Source: Bacteroidota bacterium (lineage in GTDB: Bacteria; Bacteroidota; Bacteroidia; Flavobacteriales_D; Crocinitomicaceae). From it: a stretch of 64,000 nucleotides of DNA. The stretch spans positions 248,001-312,000 of the forward strand of contig JASBTZ010000013.1 in assembly GCA_030148165.1 (NCBI GenBank), written 5' to 3'. Under the pieces are notes generated by a model, which saw only the letters and a list, made by a program, of their open reading frames with translations, did not search any database and had not been told where the DNA came from. The position numbers were made by a program, and so were the translations under genes. How positions within the stretch are numbered: position 1 is the first letter of the stretch; every line of letters starts with the position of its first letter. Below are positions 8,805-18,149 of the stretch, one piece after another.

Positions 8805-9287
8805 TTACATATTGCTTTTTTCGATCTTCTTCTCTTCCTTGATGATCACTTTTTGCTTCTTCTCTCCTTTCTCCTGCTCCTCGATCTCTTTCAATCTCTT
8901 CTCTGCTTCCTCTCCTTCGTAGATCTCAATAGATTCTTTTCCATCCTTTCGTTTTATAACTTTCAGTTGCTTTACACCATTAACTTCAGTCATTTTAACT
9001 TCCATAGCCTCGCCTTCTGTCTTCCCAACATTCGGATTGTCTTTCTGAAGATCCGCCAGTTTTTCATCAGCAGCATCTCCTTCATAAACCTCCTCCGTTA
9101 TGGAACCGTTATTGTCTGTAGTGATGGTCAGTTTTTTAACTCCATTTTCATTGGTCATTTTAACCTCTTTCTTAACGCGATTCGATGCTTTCGCGCTTTC
9201 TGAAGTTTTTACTGTTGTTTCAACTTGTGCATTTAACCCCGTTGTAATAAGGGAAATAAACAAGGTGAATAAGACTGTCTTTTTCAT
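8805..9287 (-). CDS. Secreted charged protein with an internal duplication
   Basis: A 160-residue exported protein with signal peptide MKKTVLFTLFISLITTGLNAQ (1-21). Residues about 41-80 and 96-135 are two copies of one motif: EVKMTxxNGVKxLxxxxxxxGxxxxExYEGxxAxxKLxxL, offset by 55 residues. The tail (136-160) is a Lys/Glu-rich stretch (EKGEKKQKVIIKEEKK) likely to be helical. Each copy looks like a small beta-hairpin unit of the kind found in periplasmic proteins, but I cannot name a family. It has its own terminator downstream. The 9288-9410 region upstream is divergent with the aminotransferase gene. Confidence 0.72.
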   Translation of the reverse strand: MKKTVLFTLFISLITTGLNAQVETTVKTSESAKASNRVKKEVKMTNENGVKKLTITTDNNGSITEEVYEGDAADEKLADLQKDNPNVGKTEGEAMEVKMTEVNGVKQLKVIKRKDGKESIEIYEGEEAEKRLKEIEEQEKGEKKQKVIIKEEKKIEKSNM

Positions 9288-9410
9288 AATGTAGATTTTT
9301 AACCATACAATAATACATCAAAAGAAGAAGAAACTCAAAAATGTTCGTGTTAAGGTCTGTTAATCATAAGCTTCTTGACAGAATGTTTATTTTTACCTCA
9401 AAAGCAACGA

Positions 9411-10541
9411 ATGTCTAAACTGCCTGATGTAGGAACAACAATATTCACGATCATGTCCAAGTTGGCAAATGATCATGAAGCTATAAATCTTTCTCAGGGC
9501 TTCCCGAATTTTGATGTTGATCATGAGTTAATAAACACCTTAAAGCGCAATGCTGAGAATAATGCATTTCATCAGTATATGCCAATGACTGGTTTCCCGC
9601 GTCTTAACCTGGCTGTTTGTGATGCAGTTCAAAGTTCCTACAAAAGAGCATTAGACCCAAGTTCCGAGGTGCTAATTACTGCCGGAGCAACACAAGGAAT
9701 TTTTACAGCCATCATGGCTCTTATTGAAAAGGATGACGAGGTGATTATTCTTGACCCGAGTTATGACTGTTACGATCCGGCGGTCGTATTAGCAGGGGGA
9801 AGACCGGTTCATGTTTCTCTCAGTAAAGATTTCAAAGTGGATTGGGATGCTGTTCAGGGTTCTATGAATGACCGAACCCGTATGATCATAACAAATAATC
9901 CTCACAATCCTTCCGGTCGAGTCTGGGTGAATGAAGATTTTATGCGGCTTGAAGCCCTGATGGAATCATACCCAAACGTTTTGATTTTATCCGATGAGGT
10001 ATACGAGTACATTACCTTTGAGAACAAACATATTTCTATCAATGAACGCAGTTCACTTATTGACCGTTCAATTATAGTCTCCTCATTCGGGAAAACATTT
10101 CATATTACCGGGTGGAAAATTGGTTATTTGGTGGCAAATAAATTCCTCATGGATGAGATCAAGAAAGTTCATCAGTTCAATGTGTTTTCAGTGAACAGCA
10201 TCGGTCAGGCTACGCTCGCAGACTATCTCACACAGGTTGACTTGAATAGCCTAGGTTCATTCTACCAAAAGAAAAGGGACTTGTTTCGTTCATTGCTTCA
10301 GAGCAGCAAATTTGATCTTCTACCATGTGAAGGCACCTATTTTCAAGCAGCACGATACGACAAGATTTCCACCCTTGATGATGTAAGCTTTTGCAAGGAA
10401 TTAACGATGCGACATGGCGTTGCTGCCATACCGATATCCGTGTTTAATAAATCAGGTGTTGATAACCGGGTTATTCGGTTTTGTTTTGCTAAGACAGATG
10501 AAACATTAATTGAAGCTTCTAATAAATTATGCAGGATCTAA
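9411..10541 (+). CDS. Methionine/glutamine-type class I aminotransferase (YbdL/KAT family)
   Basis: PLP-dependent aminotransferase of the fold-type I family containing E. coli YbdL and eukaryotic kynurenine aminotransferase/glutamine transaminase K. Motifs are SKLPDVGTTIFTIMSKLA, INLSQGFPNFD, YMPMTGFPRL, NNPHNPSGRVW, DEVYEYITFE and SSFGKTFHITGWKIGY, with the PLP lysine near residue 228. The open frame extends to 9375, but the ATG at 9411 (MSKLPDVG) matches the family start and is preceded by A-rich sequence. It overlaps the next gene by 13 bases. Substrate is inferred: methionine, glutamine or aromatic amino acids are all plausible, and kynurenine is possible given kynU and kmo nearby. Confidence 0.88.
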   Translation: MSKLPDVGTTIFTIMSKLANDHEAINLSQGFPNFDVDHELINTLKRNAENNAFHQYMPMTGFPRLNLAVCDAVQSSYKRALDPSSEVLITAGATQGIFTAIMALIEKDDEVIILDPSYDCYDPAVVLAGGRPVHVSLSKDFKVDWDAVQGSMNDRTRMIITNNPHNPSGRVWVNEDFMRLEALMESYPNVLILSDEVYEYITFENKHISINERSSLIDRSIIVSSFGKTFHITGWKIGYLVANKFLMDEIKKVHQFNVFSVNSIGQATLADYLTQVDLNSLGSFYQKKRDLFRSLLQSSKFDLLPCEGTYFQAARYDKISTLDDVSFCKELTMRHGVAAIPISVFNKSGVDNRVIRFCFAKTDETLIEASNKLCRI

Positions 10542-11299
10542 GAATAACACTTGTTCAGGCTGATCAGATCTGGGAGGATAAATCGGCTAATTTTCACAAT
10601 TATACTCGGCTGCTGAACGGTGTTGAAACCGATCTCATCTTGCTCCCTGAAATGTTTCAAACAGGATTCACTATGAACACTGCTGAAATGGGAGAATCGT
10701 ATAAAGAAAGTCCAAGTATAGGCTGGTTGCAAGAATTGGCAAAAGCAAAACAATCCGCCATTTACACCTCACTAATCATTGAGGATGATTCAAAGTATTA
10801 CAACCGCGGTGTATTCGTTGAGCCCACTGGTGAAGTGACCATTTATGATAAAAGAAAGACCTTTACTTTAGCGAGAGAAAACGAATATTTCGCGAATGGT
10901 GATCAGGAAGTCATTGTAACATTCAAGAATTGGAGTTTTCAACTTCAGATTTGCTATGACCTGCGCTTTCCTGAAATAGTCAGGAATTCTATTGATTCCA
11001 ACCATCAACCAAAATACGACGTTATACTGTATGTCGCCAATTGGCCGGAGAAAAGATCTGAACATTGGCGGTGCCTGCTTCGAGCAAGGGCAATTGAAAA
11101 TCAGGCTTACGTTATTGGCGTGAATCGGGTAGGAAGTGATCAAAAGGGGCATACATACAGTGGTGACTCAAAGTTGGTTAACGCCCTTGGTGAAGAGCAA
11201 ATTTTAACAGCATCTGCTGAAATGACAACAACATTTGTGATAAATAAACAAGAATTGAACGAAATTCGTGAAATGATCCCATTTCTAAAGGATAGATAG
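10529..11299 (+). CDS. Omega-amidase-type nitrilase-family hydrolase
   Basis: A 256-residue carbon-nitrogen hydrolase with a complete Glu-Lys-Cys triad: E41 in LLPEMF, K108 in YDKRKTF and C142 in ICYDLRFPE. It most resembles the YafV/NIT2 omega-amidases, which hydrolyse alpha-ketoglutaramate or ketosuccinamate, the products left when glutamine or asparagine acts as amino donor. The gene starts inside the aminotransferase gene (13-base overlap), so the two are translationally coupled. This supports a glutamine transaminase plus omega-amidase pathway, in which amide hydrolysis makes transamination irreversible. No signal peptide, so cytoplasmic. Confidence 0.88.
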   Translation: MQDLRITLVQADQIWEDKSANFHNYTRLLNGVETDLILLPEMFQTGFTMNTAEMGESYKESPSIGWLQELAKAKQSAIYTSLIIEDDSKYYNRGVFVEPTGEVTIYDKRKTFTLARENEYFANGDQEVIVTFKNWSFQLQICYDLRFPEIVRNSIDSNHQPKYDVILYVANWPEKRSEHWRCLLRARAIENQAYVIGVNRVGSDQKGHTYSGDSKLVNALGEEQILTASAEMTTTFVINKQELNEIREMIPFLKDR

Positions 11300-11341
11300 G
11301 GTCTTGCGAATAAAATAAAAGCAAGTTAATTTTACAATCGA

Positions 11342-11349
11342 TATATTTG
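11342..11349 (+). promoter_or_regulatory. Predicted -7 promoter element of the type A protein gene
   Basis: TATATTTG is an exact match to TAnnTTTG and ends 21 bases before the ATG at 11371. The -33 position is not clearly matched. Confidence 0.45.
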
Positions 11350-11370
11350 GCAATCTAAAATTCAATCTAT

Positions 11371-13254
11371 ATGAAAAAAGTATACTTAAGTGCCTTGTTC
11401 TTTGGACTATCTCTGGGAACAGTTATGGCACAAGCAATTGAAAAACCATATTCATTTGGTCAAGCGAGCACAGAATACAAGCCTGCGCAGCAAATGCCGG
11501 GTGAAGCAGCACCTAAAGCATTGGGTGTGCAGATTTTGGCTGACGACTTTACTACATCAGCGGGGTGGACAGCAACAACAGTGTGGGACGGAGCTCCTGG
11601 TCAAACAGGTGCAACTTACGGTTGGAACATGGACGCAACACCAGACAGCTGGTACTTCACAGGGGGTATCAACTCTACATCAGGTGGTAATTTTGCCGAA
11701 ATCAACAATGGTGACCCTATAGCGGGGACTCAAAATGATTCTGTAACATACAGACTGACAACATCATTTGGAATTGATATTCCAAACCTTCCGGCGAACA
11801 CTTCTAACACAGACCAGGTTACTTTGCAGTACGAACAAACTGGTGCATTGTTTAATGATGCCCAATTAACTCAGGTTAGTACTGATGGAGGAGTGACGTG
11901 GACTACTATTCGCGATAACAGAGACTTCCACGGAGTATTATCTTCAACTGGAGGATCTCCATACCCGGATCCGGAATTAGTTACGATCAACCTTGCGCCG
12001 TACATCACAGGGAACGCAAGTAACGTATTGATCCGTTTCGAGTGGACTACAGCTTATCCAACGTTCTCGAACAATCCTAACGTATGGATTACCTACGGAT
12101 GGCTAATTGATGATGTTGAGATATGGACAAACCCTGACCATGATCTAGAAGCTCAGGATGCATATTGGGGAACATGGTATTTGAACTATTATCAGATTCC
12201 ACTTACTCAGACTGCTCCGATCGATTTCACTACCAATGCATTTAACAATGGTATTCAGACACAAACAAACGCAGTACTGAACGTTGATATCACTGGTGCT
12301 GAAACATTCTCTGGAACTTCTCAGTTGGCGAACATCGCTCCAGGTAACTATGATAGCCTTATTCTTCAAACTCCATTTACACCAGGTACAATTGGTACGT
12401 ACAATGTAACATGGGGTATAACTCAAGATCAGGTGGATGACGTACCAGGGAACAATGATAACCCGAACATTACATTCGATGTAACTCAGTATATCTATGC
12501 TCGTGATGATAACAACGTTTCGGGTATTACTGGTAACAGTGGTGAAGAATATCAGGCAGGTAACTTCTTCGATGCGTGGAATACTGAAAATGTGTTTAAC
12601 ATCGATGTGATGCTTGATAATACTAGCGAAATTGGTGCGACACTTTATGGTAAGATCTACTGGATCGATACGACTCAGTCTGGTGGATTGGAAAACCTAA
12701 TCGTTCAAATTGGTCAGACTAACTATCACCAGATTACTGCACAGGACCTTAACGGTGTTCTTACAATGCCTTTATTAGCACCAACTCAGCTTGATGCTGG
12801 TTCTACTTATCTGGTAGTTATTGGATCAGATGGCGACGGTGGTGCAACAGATGACGTTGTGATTAAGGACGCTGGTGTTTCTGACCCTCAAACTTCATTC
12901 TTCTATGATGGAACGAATACAACTTGGTATTACACAACTGGTACACCAACTGTACGTTTGAATTTCCAGGACTTCACTGGATTGGAAGAAAATGATGCGC
13001 TTACAGGGCTTAATGCTTATCCAAACCCGACGTCAAATGATGTTACTGTTTCTTATGCATTGAATAATGCATCTGAGGTTGCAATTCACATTGTTGATAT
13101 CAGTGGAAAGGTAATCGAATCAACTGATTTGGGTGTTCAAACAGCTGGAGCTCACATGTTTGACATAAATTCTTCAAATCTTTCTAGCGGTGTGTACTAT
13201 GTTACTGTAGAGCATGCGGCAGGATCGAACACAGTTAAATTTGTGAAGAAATAA
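11371..13254 (+). CDS. Secreted protein with T9SS type A sorting domain
   Basis: A 627-residue exported protein. The signal peptide MKKVYLSALFFGLSLGTVMAQ is followed by a beta-rich body with many aromatic, Asn and Thr residues. Residues about 50-250 look like a jelly-roll module (DDFTTSAGWTATTVWDG, then LIRFEWTTAYPTF and GWLIDDVEIWT, a pattern common in carbohydrate-binding-like secreted domains). It ends with a type A C-terminal signal: LNAYPNPTSNDVTVSYAL, VDISGKVIE, LSSGVYYVTVE and a basic end KFVKK. By family knowledge the sorting domain is removed during T9SS export. No catalytic motif is visible. Followed by a strong terminator, so monocistronic. Confidence 0.85.
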   Translation: MKKVYLSALFFGLSLGTVMAQAIEKPYSFGQASTEYKPAQQMPGEAAPKALGVQILADDFTTSAGWTATTVWDGAPGQTGATYGWNMDATPDSWYFTGGINSTSGGNFAEINNGDPIAGTQNDSVTYRLTTSFGIDIPNLPANTSNTDQVTLQYEQTGALFNDAQLTQVSTDGGVTWTTIRDNRDFHGVLSSTGGSPYPDPELVTINLAPYITGNASNVLIRFEWTTAYPTFSNNPNVWITYGWLIDDVEIWTNPDHDLEAQDAYWGTWYLNYYQIPLTQTAPIDFTTNAFNNGIQTQTNAVLNVDITGAETFSGTSQLANIAPGNYDSLILQTPFTPGTIGTYNVTWGITQDQVDDVPGNNDNPNITFDVTQYIYARDDNNVSGITGNSGEEYQAGNFFDAWNTENVFNIDVMLDNTSEIGATLYGKIYWIDTTQSGGLENLIVQIGQTNYHQITAQDLNGVLTMPLLAPTQLDAGSTYLVVIGSDGDGGATDDVVIKDAGVSDPQTSFFYDGTNTTWYYTTGTPTVRLNFQDFTGLEENDALTGLNAYPNPTSNDVTVSYALNNASEVAIHIVDISGKVIESTDLGVQTAGAHMFDINSSNLSSGVYYVTVEHAAGSNTVKFVKK

Positions 13255-13275
13255 CACAAAACCTATAAATCATAG

Positions 13276-13304
13276 AAGGGTCGGTTTTCAACCGGCCCTT
13301 TTTT
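13276..13304 (+). terminator. Terminator after the type A protein gene
   Basis: Hairpin AAGGGtCGGTT-TTC-AACCGgCCCTT followed by a T run. The T run ends one base before the ATG of the YqaA-like gene at 13306. Confidence 0.85.
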
Positions 13305-13305
13305 C

Positions 13306-13731
13306 ATGGAATACATCGAGCTAGGATATATCGGTCTTTTCATTGCATGCTTCCTGTCGGCCACTATTTTGCCATTTGCGTCAGAAGGAGTGGTAGCATA
13401 TTTTGTTCTAGACGGATTTGATCCACTTCTTGTGTGGTCGCTTGCTACCGTTGCGAACTCCTCAGGAAGCTTAAGTAACTATGCTTTGGGCATGCTCTCT
13501 AGTCCGGATAAAATTAAATCCAGGCTTAAGCGGCCGGATAGGTTCGAGCGCTTGTCACAAAAAGCCGAAAAGTATGGCTTCTGGTTGGCGGCATTTGCCT
13601 GGGTTCCTATTATTGGCGATCCACTAACCATTGTGTTGGGGTTCTTTCGGGTTCGATTTGTGCCTTTTCTAATACTATTAATTTTAACAAAAGGCCTCCG
13701 TTATCTTGTTATAATCTACCTGCTGATGTAA
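13306..13731 (+). CDS. YqaA-family (DedA/VTT-like) membrane protein
   Basis: A 141-residue integral membrane protein of the small DedA-related YqaA type. Hydrophobic helices occupy about residues 5-28, 34-58, 90-112 and 115-140. Family marks include GYIGLFIACFLSATILPFASEG near the start, the glycine/asparagine-rich ANSSGSLSNYALG segment (about 49-61), and FAWVPIIGDPLTIVLGFFRV (about 99-118), the re-entrant-loop region of this superfamily. The family is thought to act in membrane lipid or bactoprenol handling, but the specific role of YqaA is not established. The ATG lies one base beyond an upstream terminator, so its own promoter is not apparent. Confidence 0.82.
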   Translation: MEYIELGYIGLFIACFLSATILPFASEGVVAYFVLDGFDPLLVWSLATVANSSGSLSNYALGMLSSPDKIKSRLKRPDRFERLSQKAEKYGFWLAAFAWVPIIGDPLTIVLGFFRVRFVPFLILLILTKGLRYLVIIYLLM

Positions 13732-13771
13732 GAAAGTCCGTGCTTTCGACTTACTAAAGCAAGCATTTTGC

Positions 13772-13779
13772 GATATTTG
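13772..13779 (+). promoter_or_regulatory. Possible fbp -7 element
   Basis: GATATTTG differs from TAnnTTTG only at the first base and ends 14 bases before the fbp ATG. Only one element is visible. Confidence 0.25.
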
Positions 13780-13793
13780 TAAAAAATTTCATC

Positions 13794-14798
13794 ATGTCAC
13801 GAGTTGTTACCCTTCACGAATTCATCATGGACAGGCAAGCAGATTTTCCATATGCTTCAGGTGAGCTTTCACGTCTGTTGAGCGATATCGCTATCGCCGC
13901 AAAAATGGTGAGTATGGATGTCAGACGTGCGGGCTTAATGGAAAACATCCTTGGTGCCGAAGGGAATACAAACGTTCAGGGAGAAGAGCAACAAAAACTC
14001 GATGTAATTGCCGATAAACAATTTATCAATATGTTCCGTGCCGGTGGTGAGGTGTGTGGAATCGCATCGGAAGAAAACGACGATTTCATGGCGTTTGAAA
14101 GCGAGTTTTCCAGAAAAGGAAAATACGTCGTTCTCTTCGATCCTTTAGATGGGTCCTCCAATATTGATGTCAATGTATCGATAGGAACTATTTTCTCCGT
14201 CTTCAGAAGAAAAAGTGAGATCGGATCTCCTGCCACATTAGAGGATATGATGCAGTCAGGCGAGGAACAAATAGCCGCTGGATACGTGCTTTATGGTTCT
14301 TCTACTATGCTGGTTTATACCACAGGTAAAGGAGTTAATGGCTTCACGTTAGATCCTATGATTGGTGAGTTTTGTCTTTCGCATCCTGACATGAAAATGC
14401 CAGAGAATGGTAGAATTTACGCCATGAATGAAGGAAACATCAATATCTGCGAGGGAGGGATCAAAGAATATATTGAAAACTATTGCCAGAAGACCTTGCC
14501 TGGTGCCGAAAGGCCTTATTCGGGTAGATACATTGGTTCACTCGTTGCCGATTTTCACCGAAACCTTATTAAAGGAGGAATCTATATCTATCCAGACACA
14601 ACGACAGACCCGGAGGGTAAACTCAGACTTCTATACGAGTGCAATCCACTGGCATTTATAGCAGAACAAGCCGGAGGGCTAGCCACAACGGGTAGAGAAC
14701 GTGTCTTATCGATTCAACCTGAAAGATTGCATCAACGCATACCGTTCTTTATTGGTTCAAAGCAAATGGTAGAAGAGGCGATGAGCTTCCTCAAATAA
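13794..14798 (+). CDS. fbp: Class 1 fructose-1,6-bisphosphatase
   Basis: Gluconeogenic enzyme that dephosphorylates fructose-1,6-bisphosphate in the cytoplasm. The 334-residue protein carries the class 1 metal-site motif [18 protein letters not shown] near residues 114-131, preceded by the acidic GIASEEND segment, and the sugar-phosphate region [16 protein letters not shown] and [13 protein letters not shown] with the catalytic-loop lysine. Length and order of motifs are normal. The stop codon is followed directly by the mfd ATG with zero spacing, so fbp and mfd are probably one transcript; there is no functional link I know of. Confidence 0.96.
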   Translation: MSRVVTLHEFIMDRQADFPYASGELSRLLSDIAIAAKMVSMDVRRAGLMENILGAEGNTNVQGEEQQKLDVIADKQFINMFRAGGEVCGIASEENDDFMAFESEFSRKGKYVVLFDPLDGSSNIDVNVSIGTIFSVFRRKSEIGSPATLEDMMQSGEEQIAAGYVLYGSSTMLVYTTGKGVNGFTLDPMIGEFCLSHPDMKMPENGRIYAMNEGNINICEGGIKEYIENYCQKTLPGAERPYSGRYIGSLVADFHRNLIKGGIYIYPDTTTDPEGKLRLLYECNPLAFIAEQAGGLATTGRERVLSIQPERLHQRIPFFIGSKQMVEEAMSFLK

Positions 14799-17700
14799 AT
14801 GGAAATAAAAGACCTCAAAGACGCATTTAAATCTCTAACTCAGGTCGAAGAAACTGCCGGTGAGCTACAACTGCACAGTGTAAAAATTAAATGGAAAGGT
14901 CATGTCGGATCTTCGTCATCTATATGTGCATCTGCAGTATCTGATCAAATTCCCGGAAATCATCTGTTTATACTAGACGATAAAGAACAAGCTGCCTATT
15001 TCTTAAATGATCTTCAGGGATTATTTCCATCCAAAACAAATTTACTTTTCTATCCGGCTTCCTACAAGGTCCCTTACGACATTGAAAAAACCGATAACGC
15101 TAATGTCGTGTCACGTGCAGAGGTGTTAGAGCGGATTTCGAATAGTCGTAATAACTGGATCATTACCTATCCAAAGGCCTTGTTTGAAAGAGTTCCTTCA
15201 AAACGGACACTGAATAAAAACACCTTTAAGGTGGAGGTGGGAAAATCATATGGGCTCGACTTTTTAAATGAGACTTTAATCGAAATGAAATTTGACCGCG
15301 TCGACTTTGTATACGAACCCGGTCAGTTTTCCATCAGGGGTGGAATCGTTGATGTTTATTCATTCGCAAATGACGACCCTTATCGAATTGAATTTTTTGG
15401 TGATGAGGCAGAAAGCATCCGTACTTTCGACGCGAGCACGCAGCTATCTATCAAGACGCATAAGCACTTTCAAATTGTTCCGAATGTGCAAAATAGTTTG
15501 TCAATAGAAGACAATGTTTCCTTTTTGCAATATCTTGGTGACGGTGTTACACTTTGGGTTAATTCAGTCGATCAGATTCTTGGAACATTGGGCCGAGAAT
15601 ATAAAAAAGCTGTTCAGATATTCGATAAACTAGATGGTGCCGTCAAACACTCGCTTCCGTCAGAACTATTTATTGACGAAAGTGATTTAAAGACTGAATT
15701 CGAATCAAAATCTGTCATAGAAATTGGAGCCGATCGATATTTTGAAAGCGATTCCATCATTGACTTTAACTTTAAACCACAACCAAGTTTTAATAAGAAC
15801 TTTGACCTTCTGGCAAAGGATCTTATTAAACATCATCAGAACAAGTACGAGAACATCATTTTCTCAAATCAGCCGAAACAAATTGAGCGCTTAGAACAGA
15901 TCTTTCATGATATCGATGACAGTGTTTCGTTCAGCCCTATACCCATCGCTCTTCACGAAGGCTTCATTTCTCCCGATACCAAGCACGTTTGTTATACGGA
16001 TCATCAGATATTTGAACGATATCATCGTTTCAGATTAAAAGAAGGCTTTAGACAGGCAAAACAGGCACTTACTTTAAAGGAACTGTATAATCTTCAGCCT
16101 GGAGACTACGTGACACATATCGATCACGGTGTTGGTAAATTTTCCGGATTGGAAACCATTGATGTAAACGGAAAAGAACAGGAGGCAATTCGGCTTTTGT
16201 ACCGTGACAATGACGTACTGTATGTAGGGATACATTCCCTGCATCGCATCTCGAAATTTACAGGTAAAGATGGTGCGGCACCAAAGATCAATAAACTCGG
16301 GACCCAAGCCTGGTCAAATCTGAAGAATAAGACTAAAAAGAAGATAAAAGAACTCGCATTTGATCTCATTAAATTATACGCAAAGCGTAAAGCACAGCCC
16401 GGTTTTGCCTATAACCCTGACACCTATTTACAAAATGAACTGGAAGCCTCATTTATGTACGAGGACACTCCGGATCAATTAAAGGCGACTCTTGCCGTAA
16501 AAGAAGACATGGAGTCCAGTACGCCAATGGATCGACTCATTTGTGGCGATGTTGGTTTTGGCAAGACCGAAATTGCGATCAGAGCCGCCTTTAAAGCAGT
16601 AGCTGACAATAAGCAAGTGGCTGTTCTTGTGCCGACCACTATTCTTTCGTTGCAACACTATCGTAGTTTTAAGGAAAGGCTGGAAGACTTCCCTTGTACG
16701 GTAGAATACCTGAATCGATTTAAATCTGCTAAAGAAACTACAGAAACAGTAAAGAAACTTGAAAAAGGTGAGATTGACATTCTGATCGGCACCCATGCAA
16801 TTGTCGGAAAGCGTGTCAAGTTTAAAGATCTCGGATTGATCATTATTGACGAAGAACAAAAATTTGGCGTCTCTGTCAAGGATAAATTAAAAACGCTCAG
16901 AGCAACGGTAGATACACTTACTCTAACCGCTACGCCAATACCCAGAACATTACAGTTTTCATTAATGGGAGCTCGTGATTTGAGTATTATTAACACTCCC
17001 CCACCCAACAGACAGCCTGTTTTAACCGAGATAGTCGTTTACAATGAAGAAACCATTCGTGACGCGATCAATTACGAAGTTAGCCGGGGAGGTCAGGTGT
17101 TCTTTGTGCACAACCGGGTTCAAAACATTCAGGAAGTGGCAGGAATGATCCAACGACTCTGTCCGGGTGTAAAAGTTGGTATCGGTCATGGTCAAATGGA
17201 TGGAAAAAAATTGGAAAAAGTCATGTTCGGATTTATCAACGGTGAATACGATGTCCTTCTTGCAACGACCATAATCGAATCGGGTATTGATATTTCAAAT
17301 GCAAACACGATTCTAATCAATCATGCTCATAATTTTGGTTTGAGTGACTTACACCAGCTACGCGGAAGGGTGGGACGATCTAACCGTAAAGGGTTTTGCT
17401 ATCTGATTGCGCCACCGTCAAGTCTTATTACTTCAGAAGCACGCAAAAGACTGGAAGCACTAGTTCAGTTTTCAGATCTTGGATCCGGTTTTAATATCGC
17501 TATGAAAGATCTTGACATCCGTGGCGCGGGGAATCTTTTAGGAGGTGAGCAAAGTGGTTTCATCGCCGATATTGGGTTTGATATGTATCAGAAGATCCTC
17601 AATGAAGCGATTGAGGAATTGCGGGAAGGCGAATTCAAAGACCTGTTTAAAGATCGTAACACAGATCAGTTCACGCATTACGCAAAAGATTGTCTCCTGG

Positions 17701-18149
17701 AAACAGACCTCGAGGTGCGAATACCGGATGATTATGTCAACAACATCACTGAACGACTCAGCTTATATCAGGAATTTGACAGCATTGACAATGAAGAGCG
17801 TTTAACCGCCTTTGTTGCGGAGTTGGAAGATCGATTCGGGCCTGCACCCAAACCGGTAAAAGAACTGGAGCTTTCATTTAAACTTCGTTGGCTTGCGCAG
17901 GATATCGGAATTGAGAAACTGGTACTTAAGTCCAACAAAATGATCGCCTACTTTGTCTCGAATCCTGATTCTGAATTTTACAAATCGGAGGTGTTTTCAA
18001 AAGTGTTGGATTATGTTCAACACAATCCACAAGGAGTCAGATTAAATCAGAAAAACGAAAAGTTGCGACTGATCTTCGAAAATGTTGATTCCCTTGATTC
18101 ATCCTTTAACAAGTTAAAAGGAATATTAGAAGTTGAACTTCTTAGCTAA
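14799..18149 (+). CDS. mfd: Transcription-repair coupling factor
   Basis: Superfamily 2 translocase that displaces stalled RNA polymerase and recruits UvrA to lesions. The 1116-residue protein shows the UvrB-like N-terminal region (YPASYKVPYDIEKTD, then REVLERIS-type motif), the RNA-polymerase-interaction domain (LQPGDYVTHIDHGVGKFSGL, about residues 430-450), Walker A CGDVGFGKTE near 582-591, the DEEQ Walker B box near 684-687, ATPIPRTLQFSLMGARD, and helicase motifs V/VI (TTIIESGIDISNANT, HQLRGRVGRSNRKGFCY). It ends with the TRCF domain. Begins immediately after fbp and overlaps the convergent LD-carboxypeptidase gene by 8 bases. Another nucleotide-excision gene, uvrC, lies in the same window at 58263. 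Confidence 0.97.
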   Translation: MEIKDLKDAFKSLTQVEETAGELQLHSVKIKWKGHVGSSSSICASAVSDQIPGNHLFILDDKEQAAYFLNDLQGLFPSKTNLLFYPASYKVPYDIEKTDNANVVSRAEVLERISNSRNNWIITYPKALFERVPSKRTLNKNTFKVEVGKSYGLDFLNETLIEMKFDRVDFVYEPGQFSIRGGIVDVYSFANDDPYRIEFFGDEAESIRTFDASTQLSIKTHKHFQIVPNVQNSLSIEDNVSFLQYLGDGVTLWVNSVDQILGTLGREYKKAVQIFDKLDGAVKHSLPSELFIDESDLKTEFESKSVIEIGADRYFESDSIIDFNFKPQPSFNKNFDLLAKDLIKHHQNKYENIIFSNQPKQIERLEQIFHDIDDSVSFSPIPIALHEGFISPDTKHVCYTDHQIFERYHRFRLKEGFRQAKQALTLKELYNLQPGDYVTHIDHGVGKFSGLETIDVNGKEQEAIRLLYRDNDVLYVGIHSLHRISKFTGKDGAAPKINKLGTQAWSNLKNKTKKKIKELAFDLIKLYAKRKAQPGFAYNPDTYLQNELEASFMYEDTPDQLKATLAVKEDMESSTPMDRLICGDVGFGKTEIAIRAAFKAVADNKQVAVLVPTTILSLQHYRSFKERLEDFPCTVEYLNRFKSAKETTETVKKLEKGEIDILIGTHAIVGKRVKFKDLGLIIIDEEQKFGVSVKDKLKTLRATVDTLTLTATPIPRTLQFSLMGARDLSIINTPPPNRQPVLTEIVVYNEETIRDAINYEVSRGGQVFFVHNRVQNIQEVAGMIQRLCPGVKVGIGHGQMDGKKLEKVMFGFINGEYDVLLATTIIESGIDISNANTILINHAHNFGLSDLHQLRGRVGRSNRKGFCYLIAPPSSLITSEARKRLEALVQFSDLGSGFNIAMKDLDIRGAGNLLGGEQSGFIADIGFDMYQKILNEAIEELREGEFKDLFKDRNTDQFTHYAKDCLLETDLEVRIPDDYVNNITERLSLYQEFDSIDNEERLTAFVAELEDRFGPAPKPVKELELSFKLRWLAQDIGIEKLVLKSNKMIAYFVSNPDSEFYKSEVFSKVLDYVQHNPQGVRLNQKNEKLRLIFENVDSLDSSFNKLKGILEVELLS

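Noticed and set aside
9375-9410. Upstream start for the aminotransferase
   Set aside because: The MSKLPDVG start at 9411 matches the family N-terminus; the extra residues are not conserved.
16074-16859. Several 77-126 residue minus-strand frames inside mfd
   Set aside because: All lie antisense to conserved Mfd motifs and have no family resemblance or promoter.
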